The notes under the pieces: model-generated
Told to the model about the DNA's origin: nothing
What the model saw: the letters and a program-made list of their open reading frames with translations, nothing else
Databases searched by the model: none
NCBI GenBank assembly: GCA_029963845.1
Contig: JANEYF010004803.1
Location: forward strand, 47,004-111,003
Length of the DNA stretch: 64,000 nt
Source: Rhamnusium bicolor
Lineage: Eukaryota > Arthropoda > Insecta > Coleoptera > Cerambycidae
Reading direction: 5' to 3'
Translations under genes and position numbers: made by a program
Shown: one piece after another, positions 32,630 to 43,021 of the stretch
Layout: every line of letters starts with the position of its first letter
Position numbering within the stretch: position 1 is the first letter of the stretch

Positions 32630-34256
32630 ACAAACCGGACAAAATCTGTAAAAATTTCAGGTATGTTTCTATGGTTATATCAGGTATGTTTCTATGGTTA
32701 TCTCCGTGATTGATGTTCACTGTAGTGAAAAAATATGCTTATATTTTGAGAATGGCCGTTCGACATCTATTGATGTAATATAGGCATACTTAAAATAGTC
32801 TTTGATTGCATTTAACGGATCTGGGGTTGCACCATCAGTACCACCACAAATTTGTCTTAATCTGGTAAAACCGGTGCGGTGTCTTGCTTTAACACACGTT
32901 TGAACTTTTCTCTAACGGGCTCATTTTTTTGCGTCACCTATAGTGTGTAGCAGTCGATTTACTTCGTCCACTACTTGCAGTGGCTCCGCTAACGACAACG
33001 CATTAATTTTGTAAGTTATGTAGTCTTTTATAGTTCTTGTGAATAGTTTTTAAAGCAGTTTCAATGGAAATATCTTCGAATTTTAACTGTCTCTCCTTAA
33101 TAGCTGCAGCCTCGTCAGGATTGAATTGTAGTATCACAGTTTTTATTTGTTGTAAATATTCAGCATAACAAACAGCTGCCTTCAACCATGTTCCCCAACG
33201 TGTAATATTCGGCTGTGGTGGTTCGGGAATACCGGGACACTTGCTGTGAAATGTGCGAGGATATTAGGAAGATTTAAGGAACACTTTTTTGTACTTGCTA
33301 TTAATGCATCTACCTCTGGAAAACTTTGTCGAATAGTTTCTACCACAAGACGGAAAGCATGCACATGTACCAACCTGCAATCGTGTTCTTGAAGAGAACG
33401 GCGTACCAAACGCATTGTCGCGGCACCATCGCATCGGTCACAAACATCAACACTTGACTTGTTGACAGATGATATTTGTCTACCGTCTCCAGCACCACTT
33501 GCGTAATTGTTTTGCCAGTGAACTCAGTTAGTCTTTTACTAGCTAGTAATAGTGGAAATGTCAGTTTAAGAGGGTCCAGTACACGTACTATAACATTTAC
33601 AATAGAATTTTTTTACGATCTGTCGTCTCATCAACACATAGCCACAGCGGTGTATTATTTGATACACATTTGATCTTTTACGATGTCTTCGCGTACAGTT
33701 AGTACATAGTTACGCAACATTGTGCTACTGGATAACGTCACCTGGGAATGTACCTATTCCAGAACTCCTGAAATGGTTGTTTACCGAGTACAGGCAATCA
33801 ACATTAATAGTAAATCGAACATAAACTGTGTTTTCGTAGGCATGCATTTTTTTTAGTTTTATCTTGCACAGTATTTACCTGACCTCTACAATCATATTTA
33901 TTCCAGCACGTCAGATTTGTCTCGCACACCTTACAAATTATTGTAGCACCATTATAGAATAAATCCGGGAATTCACTGATAAATTTATTCACGTTTTCAG
34001 CTTTTTTACCCTTGCGCACGTTTGATATATGTTATTATTAAATTAATATCAACAATAAAATACAACAAATAAAATTATCAACAATACAACAACATAAAAT
34101 ACAACGGAGATGAATGAATTAGCGTGTAAACATTACGACATACAACAATGGACAAGTCTCGCGGTTCGCTTCGATTTGTCCGCCAGCCGGTCATTTCCTC
34201 ACCATCCATCTACCTGCTGTTGCACCAGTGAATAGCCGCACGACTTGCCAACTCTA
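32630..34256 (-). mobile_element. hAT copy F, 3'-truncated
   Basis: The 5' end on the minus strand reads TAGAGTTGGCAAGTCGTGC from 34256, the A-type terminus. The other terminus is not found: homology fades near 32630 after the hATC region. A 24-bp tandem duplication of tcaggtatgtttctatggtta lies at 32659-32706. It is the best uninterrupted comparison for the three insertion sites in copy A. Confidence 0.85.
32640..34030 (-). pseudogene. hAT transposase pseudogene (copy F)
   Basis: Reading down from 34030: ISNVRKGKKAENVNKFISEFPDLFYNG, finger IICKVCETNLTCWNKYDC (33890-33945), LLLML..CL-Y region, DDE region with MRLVRRSLQEHDCRLVHV-HAFRLVVETIRQSFPEVDALIA (33290-33415), AVCYAEYLQQIKTVILQFNPDEAAAIKE (33100-33185) and the C-terminal RQICGG / SVDVERPFSKYK part (about 32740-32880). 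The initiator appears as ATA. Many shifts are spread over the length, so this looks like an older copy than B or G. Confidence 0.82.
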
Positions 34257-36235
34257 ATAATAATGCATGTTAGAACATATGCGAGCATAACAACAGATAT
34301 TAAAGTAGGATAAGTTATCATTGTACACATTGCGCCTACTTGACCGTTCAGTTTTGCTGGTAGACTTTTGTTACAAAATATAAACTTTTTTGACGTGAAT
34401 GTTTTTAAAAAATGGTTATTTAACCAAAAAATAAATAAATAAAAAAATAGTAAGTTTTAGAATCCAACTTGCTACAAAATGATATAGAGAAAACGAAATT
34501 TTAAGATCTTTATTTTCGTTTCTGTAATTTTCAATACAAAATCGCAAAGATAAACTCGTCATTTTTAGCAAACGAACACATTAAAAACCGTTTTAGGACA
34601 ATCCAGTACTAAAGGATACCCCAAACCTCTGAGAATTTTGCAGTTTTATAGTAATAGAATTCATCTTTGCTTTTCAAATTCATTGGTACCTAACTAGTAT
34701 TAAGTAAACCTAACTTGTATTACGTAAATCTCCTTCTTGTTTGTCGGATATTGCGACTATTATCGTTCTCGCCGTATTTTTGTCAATATTAGAGCGCACA
34801 TAAATTTAATAAAGCGGCCACCTACAATTAAAGGAAGTATAACAACCCAAGGCATTGTGTAACGTAACTTTTTATGTGCGTATCTCGAACTTCATCTAGT
34901 ATTGTTAGCATGGGGCATGCAATTCATTAAAGTGTCTTTCAGAAAGCTTGCGTGCTATATATCAGAAATACCAGCTCAGAATAATTAAACCCTCAGAGCG
35001 ACAAATAAAAACGGTGAGCACAAACAATAAACGGGTGCAAACTGAGCGCCTGCGGTCATGTAAACCGCTGCTGCCGAACAGTGACCCACGAAACCGTGAG
35101 AGATAGCTTCAGGCGAGACAACTTTCCAGGGTCCTCTATCAACGAACCAGGCGATTGGTCCTTGTCGCGTGGATCACTACCTTCAACCTGGCCGTAATAA
35201 ACCAGAGTATAATACAGTTTCTCTGTTTTCCATGAATTGCGTCTTTAAATAAATTTTCTCGCATGAAATGTCATTGATTGTGATATATATAAATCCATTT
35301 AAATGTGGTGGTCGATTTGATATGAATACAGTGGGAACATAACTTCAAATGTAACAAATGCTACAAAAAATCTCATAAGTGCATCTACTAGATGCATATA
35401 CCAATTAAAATAAAATGGATACCTTATTTTATTTTATTTCAATGCGTTTAACATAATGATAACACTCATAAAGTGACAATAACGATTTGACATTTGATAT
35501 TTAAGCGAATCCATGATACAAATACACTGATATGCCAGTGAAAACACCACTTTTTTCAACGGCTTGAGCAAAAATAAATCGTTCCCAGTAATAAAACAAA
35601 TGCATAATATAGTCTGTTAGAAACCTAAGAATAGATACTATTTATGGAAGAAAAATAATGTGTTTATTGTCTCTGCCACTATTACCAACCCTTTTGACTT
35701 TTTTCTGAATTCTGTCTTTCCATATATTAGTCTCTATTGACTCCATTTTAAGGTAGAAAGTTATATCATTTCATTCAGATTATCTAAAAACATATCTCAT
35801 ATTTTATTTTTGTCACTAACAAAACGGGCTTATCCATTGGGCAGCCTTATTTTCAAGTATGAATAGATTTTTAAAAACGAACATCTACAATCATTGTAAA
35901 ATGGAAAAAAATAACATTTATTCTTTGATGGAATATGAAGAAAGTATTTATTAGGTACTAAATAATCTTCTTCCTCGAATTCCACATATATATTATTAAT
36001 AAAATATTTAATATTCATTTTCGGGGGCGCATAGCTCAGATCAGTTTCCAATTCTAAACAATTAATCGAGGACATAACCTAACTACCGTTTAAAACCTCC
36101 AAATCTGTGTTTTTTTCCATTTCAACTTACTACCGCAAATTATAACTGATATCAGATCTTGACCCAAATATGTTACTATTTAATACCACACTCCAAATTT
36201 ATGACCAATTATTTATACGCCCGATACGGCATTTT
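34257..36235. other. About 2 kb, one GC-richer block, no gene recognised
   Basis: Most is AT-rich and featureless. Bases 35010-35230 are distinctly GC-richer (gagcgcctgcggtc, ccgtgagagatagcttcaggcg) and end with aataaaccagagtataatac, as an LTR or an exon might. Neither can be shown. An 81-codon frame at 35830-36075 (minus) has no recognised motif. Confidence 0.4.
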
Positions 36236-36530
36236 GTTTTAATCGACGACAATGCCAGACCTCATCGGACCCAAATTGTTAACCAGACTTTGGCAGAAAA
36301 CCATGTCGATAGGATGGATTAGCCTGCAAATTCACCCGATCTAAATCAGATTGAACACGTTTGATCATACCTAAAACAGTTAGTAGTATCAAGGCCCAAT
36401 CCACTTGAAATTCCAGAGGATCTGGCTCAAGTTATTAAGGAGGAATGCGAAAATGTCCCATGATATTACATTAATAACCTTGTCATAAGTATGCCAAACA
36501 GATGTCAGGAAGTTTTTTAATAACAGAGGA
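36236..36530 (+). pseudogene. Tc1/mariner transposase C-terminal fragment
   Basis: The plus-strand frame reads DDNARPHRTQIVNQTLAENHVDRMD then a stop, PANSPDLNQIEHV then a stop, SYLKQLVVSRPNPLEIPEDLAQVIKEECENVP then a stop, and NNLVISMPNRCQEVF. DNARPH contains the second catalytic Asp and SPDLNQIEH the catalytic Glu of a DD34E-type enzyme. The first two stops replace conserved Trp codons (TGG to TAG and TGA), showing simple point decay. The N-terminal DNA-binding part and termini are not seen. Confidence 0.85.
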
Positions 36531-36825
36531 GGACCTAATCGATATTAGACTACCTCTTCTAGCTGTTTCCCTGGAAACTAACATTTTTATTTTTATTACA
36601 ATAAGATTAACATGCAAACCGTTTTTCTCTGTCTCAAACCGTTTTCGAGATATTTTAGGTCAAATTGAAAATTTTCGATTTTCAACTGTTCTTTTTTTTG
36701 TCGAAAACGATTTATTTTATGATAGACCATGATGTCTAATAAAAATTTAAACTAAAATTTTTTGTTGTTTTATAGGGATTTACCGTGTAATTACATCGAA
36801 ATTGGTCACCTAGTAAATATGGTAA
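36531..36825. other. Sequence downstream of the mariner fragment
   Basis: It could include the 3' end of the mariner element; no inverted repeat identified. Confidence 0.35.
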
Positions 36826-37930
36826 TAATATAATAATAATAATAATATAATTTATTTAGAACCACATAGTAATACAATATTTAAATATATATAATACTTG
36901 AGTATAATGTACGACTAAATAAATAGATACTCACAAAGTATAGTAAATACTTGTACGTGAGGAAAGTAAACACAGCAGTAAGAGACGGTAAATAACAGTA
37001 AAATGAAGTTCTATGGTGATGTTAGAATCAGTTAACATTCAATTTGATATAAGTACTAAAGTGAAAGTGAAAGGTAGATGACCAACAACAACAATATTTA
37101 ATAATTTTCAATTTTCCATGCAGTGTTTATATGTGTTATTATTTATGATATTATTTATGTAATTTCTAGGAATATTTTTTATAATATTTAATATTTTTTT
37201 CTTGTATAAATTAAAGTTATTTATATTTCGGATTTCTACTGGCACAAGGTTAAATACGCATGGTGTTAGATAAGTATAGCATTTTTGTGCTTTATTTTTA
37301 TGAACTTTAGGCTTTAGAGCATTAATATTTTTTTTCGTGTTCCATAATTATGAGCATTGTAATTTATTAAAAATTTGTTTTTATATTGGAATAATAGCAT
37401 TGTCATGCAAAATAATTGACGAATATCAAGAACATTACTTAGCTTAAAGAGATTATCACTAGGGTAAGTATATTCTTTGTTAAAAATTATTCTTAATATC
37501 CATTTTTGGGTGACATTTAGGTTGTTCAGGTGATTATCCGATACCCCACCCCATGCAATAATCCCATATTCTAAATGCGACTGCACTAGAGCAGAATACA
37601 TAATTTTTAATTGATTAATAGTGAGATAGTCTTTTAGGAATTTAAATTTTGGAATTAGGCTTCGCATTTTCATAACTAAAGAGGATATGTGAATGTCCCA
37701 GCGAAGATGCCTATCCACATGTATTCCTAAGTATTTTACCGATTCCGCTTCATTTATGGCTATTCCGTTTCCGATATTAAGTGGTCCTAGATTTGACAAG
37801 CCTTTTACATATGGTGTAAATGGTAGGTACTTCGTTTTTTCATGGTTTAAGGTTAAAATGTTTGCGTTAAACCATTGTGAAATCATTTTTAAGTCAACTT
37901 CGGCTGTGCTTTTAAGTGGTCATAGTCAAC
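36826..37930 (-). mobile_element. Jockey/CR1-like LINE, 5'-truncated
   Basis: The minus-strand element starts (truncated) near 37930 within the RT domain and ends at a TAA/ATT-rich tail at 36826-36855. The coding part is open at 37314-37886. About 500 bp of 3' sequence follows. The tail is of the same type as those at 43022 and 25199. Confidence 0.8.
37314..37886 (-). pseudogene. LINE reverse transcriptase, C-terminal part, 190 aa
   Basis: The frame reads MISQWFNANILTLNHEKTKYL, then ESVKYLGIHVDRHLRWDIHI at about residues 45-64 (RT thumb signature FLG...D..L.W..H), MYSALVQSHLEYGIIAWGG (about 97-115) and QKWILRIIF (about 128-136), ending in LFQYKNKF...YGTRKK. These are the post-palm motifs of the jockey/CR1/L2 group. 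The palm, the YADD box and the N-terminal apurinic-type endonuclease are absent through truncation; the first Met is an internal residue. It is open across 190 codons, so the insertion is relatively young. It has no autonomous function. Confidence 0.85.
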
Positions 37931-38017
37931 CTATCAAAAAAATAAAAAAATCGTTTCGTGATATTTGTCTAGGGTTTCTCTCCACAGTTAAAAAATTTTA
38001 AAATTATTATTCGTTCT

Positions 38018-38236
38018 AGTTATACAGGGCACTGCAAAGAGTTTATTTAAATTTACGGATTTTTCGTGACCCACGAAGTCACCCCTGTATAAGCAATTAC
38101 AATTCTGGGTACTAAGGCAATTACAGGTATGCAAGGTTACTTGATAATAAGAAAAGAAGTCATTACTTACCCTGTTCTTAAAAAAGTGAGGTACATTTAT
38201 CAAAAAGTTATCCTAATTTCAATAGAAATCCTGTAT
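38018..38236. repeat. Candidate mariner-type MITE fragments with TATACAGG ends
   Basis: tatacagggcactgc at 38018, an internal gtcacccctgtata near 38082 and aaatcctgtatatt at about 38228 are in inverted arrangement. The arms diverge quickly, so this is weak. Confidence 0.3.
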
Positions 38237-40147
38237 ATTCAAAAATAAGCGAGGTGTCAAAAATCCGCCAAATTTGTTATTTCTAATTGGTCCATAGATT
38301 ACCCTGGTATAAAAAATTCAACTCGATTTTGGTTTTGCTAAATTTTCAGTAAGAATGAAATTTTGACTTTTTTGTAAAGGGTTTAGTTTACACTCTGAAT
38401 ATGCCTTTTTTGAGTACAATGAAAAATTGAAATTTAGGCCAGTTATTGCCAATGAAATTTCAAAAAAAGTTCTGAAAACCGTATTTCGATATTCCAAATC
38501 ATTTAGTGGATACATGATTTCAAAATTTGCATTATTCTAACCTATTGACCTGCACTTTATTTACTCGGTATTGAATTTCGATATTTCAATTTTATCCTGG
38601 GGCAAGTTAGAAATTTTATATGTGATTTGTTTTTGACTAAGACGGGTGAGGGGGAATTGTTGATGCCTTAGATATGGTAAATTCAGTCCCATATGGGTGG
38701 CTCCCACTTCAGCTTTTTATTTTTTATTTTTTTTGATTTTTTTGGAATAATATTTTTGAACTTTGCTTTACAAGTTCTTATAGAACATCCAATTTCACAT
38801 GAAAAAGATATACTTTTTAAATGTCGATAAATTGCATCAAACAACATAAAATTATCGTGCAATTAGTTTTACTATATTATTAATATCAACATATGTATGT
38901 ACTTAATTTCAACCGGTCGCCTCTGTATATACCATTTAGACGAGTTAGCTAATGCTAGCCAGCTAACTTAAAGTCAATAATTAACTTGATTATGTACGAA
39001 ACGTACACTCTATTATGTAAACAGGATCGTTAAAATTAGCAACGATAATTATCTAAACGAAGGCGTAATATCATAAAGCCCCATTTGACTGCTGACTAGC
39101 GATTATTAAGCCTAACAAAATACCAAAGAAGCAAAATTTCAAGGCTGGAATTTACTGGATAGAAGAGGATATATTATGTAATTTCCTTTTATCGATTTAA
39201 CCACTTACCTGATGTTTCTCTAATGGTTATATTACGATAATTTACCTGTAATGTAAATTATTTTTTGTATTAGATTTTGACTTATCCCGAAGTGAATTTA
39301 GAATTTAGTAAAGTATTCATCAGAGCTATTTGACTTTGCCAAAACACTATCTATAATTAAATTAGTAATAACAACTGAACCGGTTCAAATGTGCAATCAC
39401 GTTTGGTTATTAATATGTGCGACAAATTTAAGTTTTAATGCTATCCCTCTCTTTCTGTTAAACTTCAGTGGTTTGAGCCACTCCATTTATAAAATAATCG
39501 ATCATGAGGAAAATCGAGCTGCTTTCGAATAATTGTTGGAATTTTTCAAACATCATCCATATGTTCCGGTTCAGATGGTTAAAATATCTATTCTGTCCTT
39601 GATTAAAAGTAATTTTTCTCTTATTGTAAGGCAGACAGCAGATTAAACTGATTAGTTGGTTCTTAAATCTATAAAGTGAATTGGAAGGAAAATGCGTTTC
39701 TTTAAGGGTTTAAATGACTGGAAGTATTTTTCGGATCGTCTTTATTCTTTATTCGAGGGATAATTGCAAAATAAAATTAAAATTTGTGTCGATAAAAGTG
39801 AAAGTGTGGAAATCGATTCTAATCAGTACTTGTGAGGCAAGATATATATGAAAACTAGTAACAACTACCACAATTGTGACGCCCTTTTTTGGATAAAACC
39901 CGGGGCTTAGGTAGCTGCCGTGAAGACCGGATTATGGGTCTAGAAAAATTTATCAGAAATAAGAAACAAGGCATTAATAATTTTACAAAATGTTTTTATT
40001 GTTTGAAATTATTAATAATCAATAAAAGGACAGAAATAACAGATTAATACTCAAATTAAATACGAAAAAACAGTTGGCAAGATTTTTTCTAAGTAACTAA
40101 AACAGTAAAAGTATGAAATAAAATTAAATCGGAGAAAAAAACAAATA
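38237..40147. other. About 1.9 kb without recognisable features
   Basis: AT-rich. The 38318-38515 minus-strand frame and others show no motif. A GC-richer phrase at 39880-39925 (aacccggggcttaggtagctgccgtg) is unexplained. Confidence 0.5.
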
Positions 40148-40442
40148 ATGGGCCTTTTCACAGATTTTTTTTATAGCTTTATGTGATAGTGTTTTATAAA
40201 AAAAAATGCCGTATTTTTTTTTTGAGCACGATTTCTATCGAAAAAAAATAACAAAAGTGCGGAAATAAAGCGCGCGCTTTTACGTGACGTCACGCAACTC
40301 ACCTTAGTGACGTCAAAGGGACTACGACCTTAAACATGACACATCGGTGTATTGCAAAGTTGGTTCTCTGCTTTTTGACAGTTGATGTCGAAATTGACTT
40401 TGACAGTCGTTTCTCTTTAGTTTGGATTGTCGTGTGTGGAAC

Positions 40443-40676
40443 ATGTTTAAAAAGTGCTTTGTACCAACATGTACAAATAACAACATGAATTGTCCAATCA
40501 AAATTTTCGTTTACGTTCCACCAGATGAAAATATACGAAAAGCATGGTTTAAAATAGCCAAAGTTGAGAAGCAGTTGACGAAAACCAGAAACATTTACTG
40601 TTGTGAAGATCATTTTGATGTAAGAAAAGTAGTGTATTTAGAAATTGATGCTAAATTATTGAAATTTTACAGTTAA
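40443..40676 (+). pseudogene. THAP domain of ISL2EU-like transposase (first exon remnant)
   Basis: From Met at 40443 the frame reads MFKKCFVPTCTNN...YVPPDENIRKAWFKIA...YCCEDHFDV. Cys5, Cys10, Cys54 and His57 fit the C2CH zinc ligands of a THAP domain, with the conserved Trp at 35 and Phe after the His. THAP domains bind the transposon ends. After EDHFD the sequence GAT-GTAAGA could be a splice donor (40620); read through, the frame continues 18 unremarkable codons to a stop at 40676. The catalytic domain is missing, so this is a deletion remnant. An in-frame Met at 40422 is less likely as start because THAP domains usually begin the protein. Confidence 0.8.
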
Positions 40677-40790
40677 AAGAAGAATCGGAAAACTGGAAAA
40701 ATATTGTAACAACAATTGCATGTTAAAATAATGGTAGTTCCATTATATTTATAAATAAATTACACGAAAATAAGATTACTAATGACTTAC

Positions 40791-40917
40791 CGTTTTGTTT
40801 TAATATTCCTGACTTCTGCTGATAAATAATCCAAATTTGACATGTAAAACTCGTCCACCATAATAAAGTCAACTTTCGGCAGATTTTCTGCATTTCCTTT
40901 AGAAAATCCTGGATCCA
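40791..40917 (-). pseudogene. First exon of YqaJ/SWIM-type partner gene of ISL2EU
   Basis: From ATG at 40917 the minus frame reads MDPGFSKGNAENLPKVD, then FIMVDEFYMSN, YLSAEVRNIKTKR. The end is AAACG followed by GTAAGTC (40790 downward), a textbook splice donor. The pattern LPKVD..MV.EF......AE.RN.K matches, as far as I remember, the N-terminus of SWIM-finger/YqaJ-nuclease proteins carried by ISL2EU-type elements in insects. No later exon exists inside the element. A longer overlapping frame at 40723-41157 is a shadow. Confidence 0.6.
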
Positions 40918-41263
40918 TTTTCTTCCAATAATGTGCAGAAACAAAGCAAAACACGATTCGTAAATGAACACACAGAACATAACCACAAAACTAACCGTAA
41001 ACAATGTAAAATGTGTCAGTTGTGGTGTGATGTTAGTAGTATCAGGCGTTCTGACAAATGCTACCAACATGATTCCGGTTTGTGTGACGTCACTCAGCTT
41101 CAAGGTCAAATGAGTGTTCAGACTGCCATTATAAATGTTTATTTTTTTATTAAACAATGGGAGACTTATATTTCAAACAGAGTTGCACAAGGTGAATATC
41201 TATCAGTTAGCTTTCAAATAAACATATTTGTTTTGAGATTTAAGAAGTAGTGAAAAGGCCCAT

Positions 41264-41785
41264 TACCAGAAAGTAATTATCTTACTCTTAATCCACATGG
41301 TGTTCAGTCGTATATCGGGATTCTACCTTACAATTTGTACAATTTAAAAATGAATATAACATAAACTAAATAATATTTTACTGGAAATATAAAAGAATGA
41401 CTCTAAACAGCAAAATAATGTATAATTTCCATTCCTTAATTAATTTCCTAACTGGCAATATTACTACGAACTATTTTTGTATTGATTAACTACTTAATTA
41501 TTCCTCTTTTAATTATTTATTCGTTAAACAATTGTTTTAACAGTTCAGGGGTCAGACTCTGCTAAACTTGTGTAAAATAAATTTGAAAGACTTATAAGAC
41601 AATCCCTGGTTTCGTACACTGTGTGGTATTGTGGACTCCTTGTAGGTAAAGATTTAGACGTTTCTCAATCCAATATAATACGTGCCCTCCTTGTAAAACT
41701 TCATATATTTTAAATATGCTCCTGTTGCCTCTGTAGACATAAATGGATATTGAGCGACAGGCGTCAAAAGTTAACTGTTGAACAT
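41264..41785. other. Spacer, nothing recognised
   Basis: AT-rich sequence between the ISL2EU derivative and a repeat block; no motif. Confidence 0.45.
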
Positions 41786-41990
41786 CTAGAACAGATGTTG
41801 CTAATTTACTGGAACTGGAAATTACTAGTGTGCAGTGTTGTGTGCTCAGTGAAATATTTAATGCTCCTGTTATTTTGGATACTACAGAATCGCCAATTAA
41901 AAGATATATCATTTATCATATCTTTATGTATGTATATCATCGCGGTGTCCTGAATCAGCCCCTGGTTATACGTCATGTACGATTTAGTTG
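41786..41990 (+). repeat. Interspersed repeat, copy 1 (pair with 61355-61485)
   Basis: It shares with the minus strand of 61355-61485 the phrases acagatgttgctaatt, ttgttattttggatact, aatcgccaattaaaagat and gtgtcctg--tcagcccctggtt in the same order. The family is unknown. Confidence 0.75.
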
Positions 41991-43021
41991 CGATTACTAT
42001 TTATTATCTAGTTAAAACTTTTATACTAGCGCATTCGGATAAGAATGAGAATATAAATTGTAAAAAACTATAGGTTTTTATTACTATTATCAATATCATA
42101 TTAGGTTTGAAAGGATAGTTATGTAATACCCGATAATTATTAATATTTTTTTTACTAAGTTGTTATACATATATCCATCCTCCTGTGCTGTTAAAACTGC
42201 TGTGTTTATTAGATATTATGCTTTACCCGGATTAATAAATTCATCTTAGAAGATAACTTCTTGTAAAGCGATATTTACATCAGCTGAATGTCAGCAATAT
42301 AATCCTGAATCTGATTAATTATATTCCACAGCATATAATGCATAATAATTTTATCTTCTAGATGCATAAACTAGTGCAATTATATAGTACGATAATTATA
42401 TGCAAATGATGGAGACAGAACATAATGCTTCAGGAAATTTATTAGATACCACTACTAGATGCCGAACGATAATAATTAGTGCTTCAATTAACCTACTGTC
42501 AAATAAAAGTAGAATAAGTTGTAAACAAACTATTATTAAAGGTTAAAAATAACTAAAGATGCTCGCAGTGTTAACAATATATTTTGTTGTTGGAGCTGAA
42601 ACGAACACATCGTAAATATGTCGACCGTGTAGGTATGCAAGAATTACTTTTTGAATGATGTTAGTTAGTGTATAATGTAAACATCCAGATTTAGATTGTA
42701 GATTTTTCGAACTGCAATTCTGAGTTAATAGGACTAGATAAATCAAACAGGAAACATTCCCTGTTCATAAACAATCTTAGGGAATTTGGTTGTCATGACG
42801 TAAATAACAGAAGTAGACTACAAAACAGGAGCAGATCGTACAGTAAACAGTATTTACCTAGTAAACTTGTTTACATAACAGCTCATCCCTGTTTCTCTTT
42901 CAATCAATGTTTGGTATTTTTTTCGGCGACAAGACACGCAAAATGTATGCAACAGTTTGTGGAAAATACATGTTACGTGCAGTTGAATGTTATTCTTTAG
43001 TTGTTTCTTTGGATTAATAAT
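41991..43021. other. About 1 kb without recognisable features
   Basis: AT-rich; no motif on either strand. Confidence 0.5.

Larger units (their letters stand above)
40150..41261. mobile_element. ISL2EU-type (PHIS) DNA transposon, internally deleted
   Basis: Inverted ends GGGCCTTTTCAC are identical on both sides (40150-40161 and 41250-41261). AT lies immediately outside each end (40148-40149, 41262-41263), fitting the 2-bp duplication of ISL2EU elements. Inside are the first exon of a THAP-domain transposase on the plus strand and the first exon of the partner (YqaJ/SWIM-like) gene on the minus strand. Two-gene coding with a THAP transposase and a YqaJ-nuclease protein is characteristic of ISL2EU. 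Both genes point inward and everything between the first exons is deleted. TGACGTCA palindromes occur at about 40284, 40310 and 41090. Confidence 0.75.

Noticed and set aside
35830..36075. 81-codon minus-strand frame
   Set aside because: No similarity recognised, ordinary composition and no supporting signals.
38018..38236. Complete mariner MITE
   Set aside because: The TATACAGG ends are present but the arms diverge within about 12 bases; kept only as a weak candidate.
40723..41157. 144-codon minus-strand frame in the ISL2EU element
   Set aside because: A different frame carries the recognisable MDPGFS... exon with a splice donor. The long frame is its shadow.
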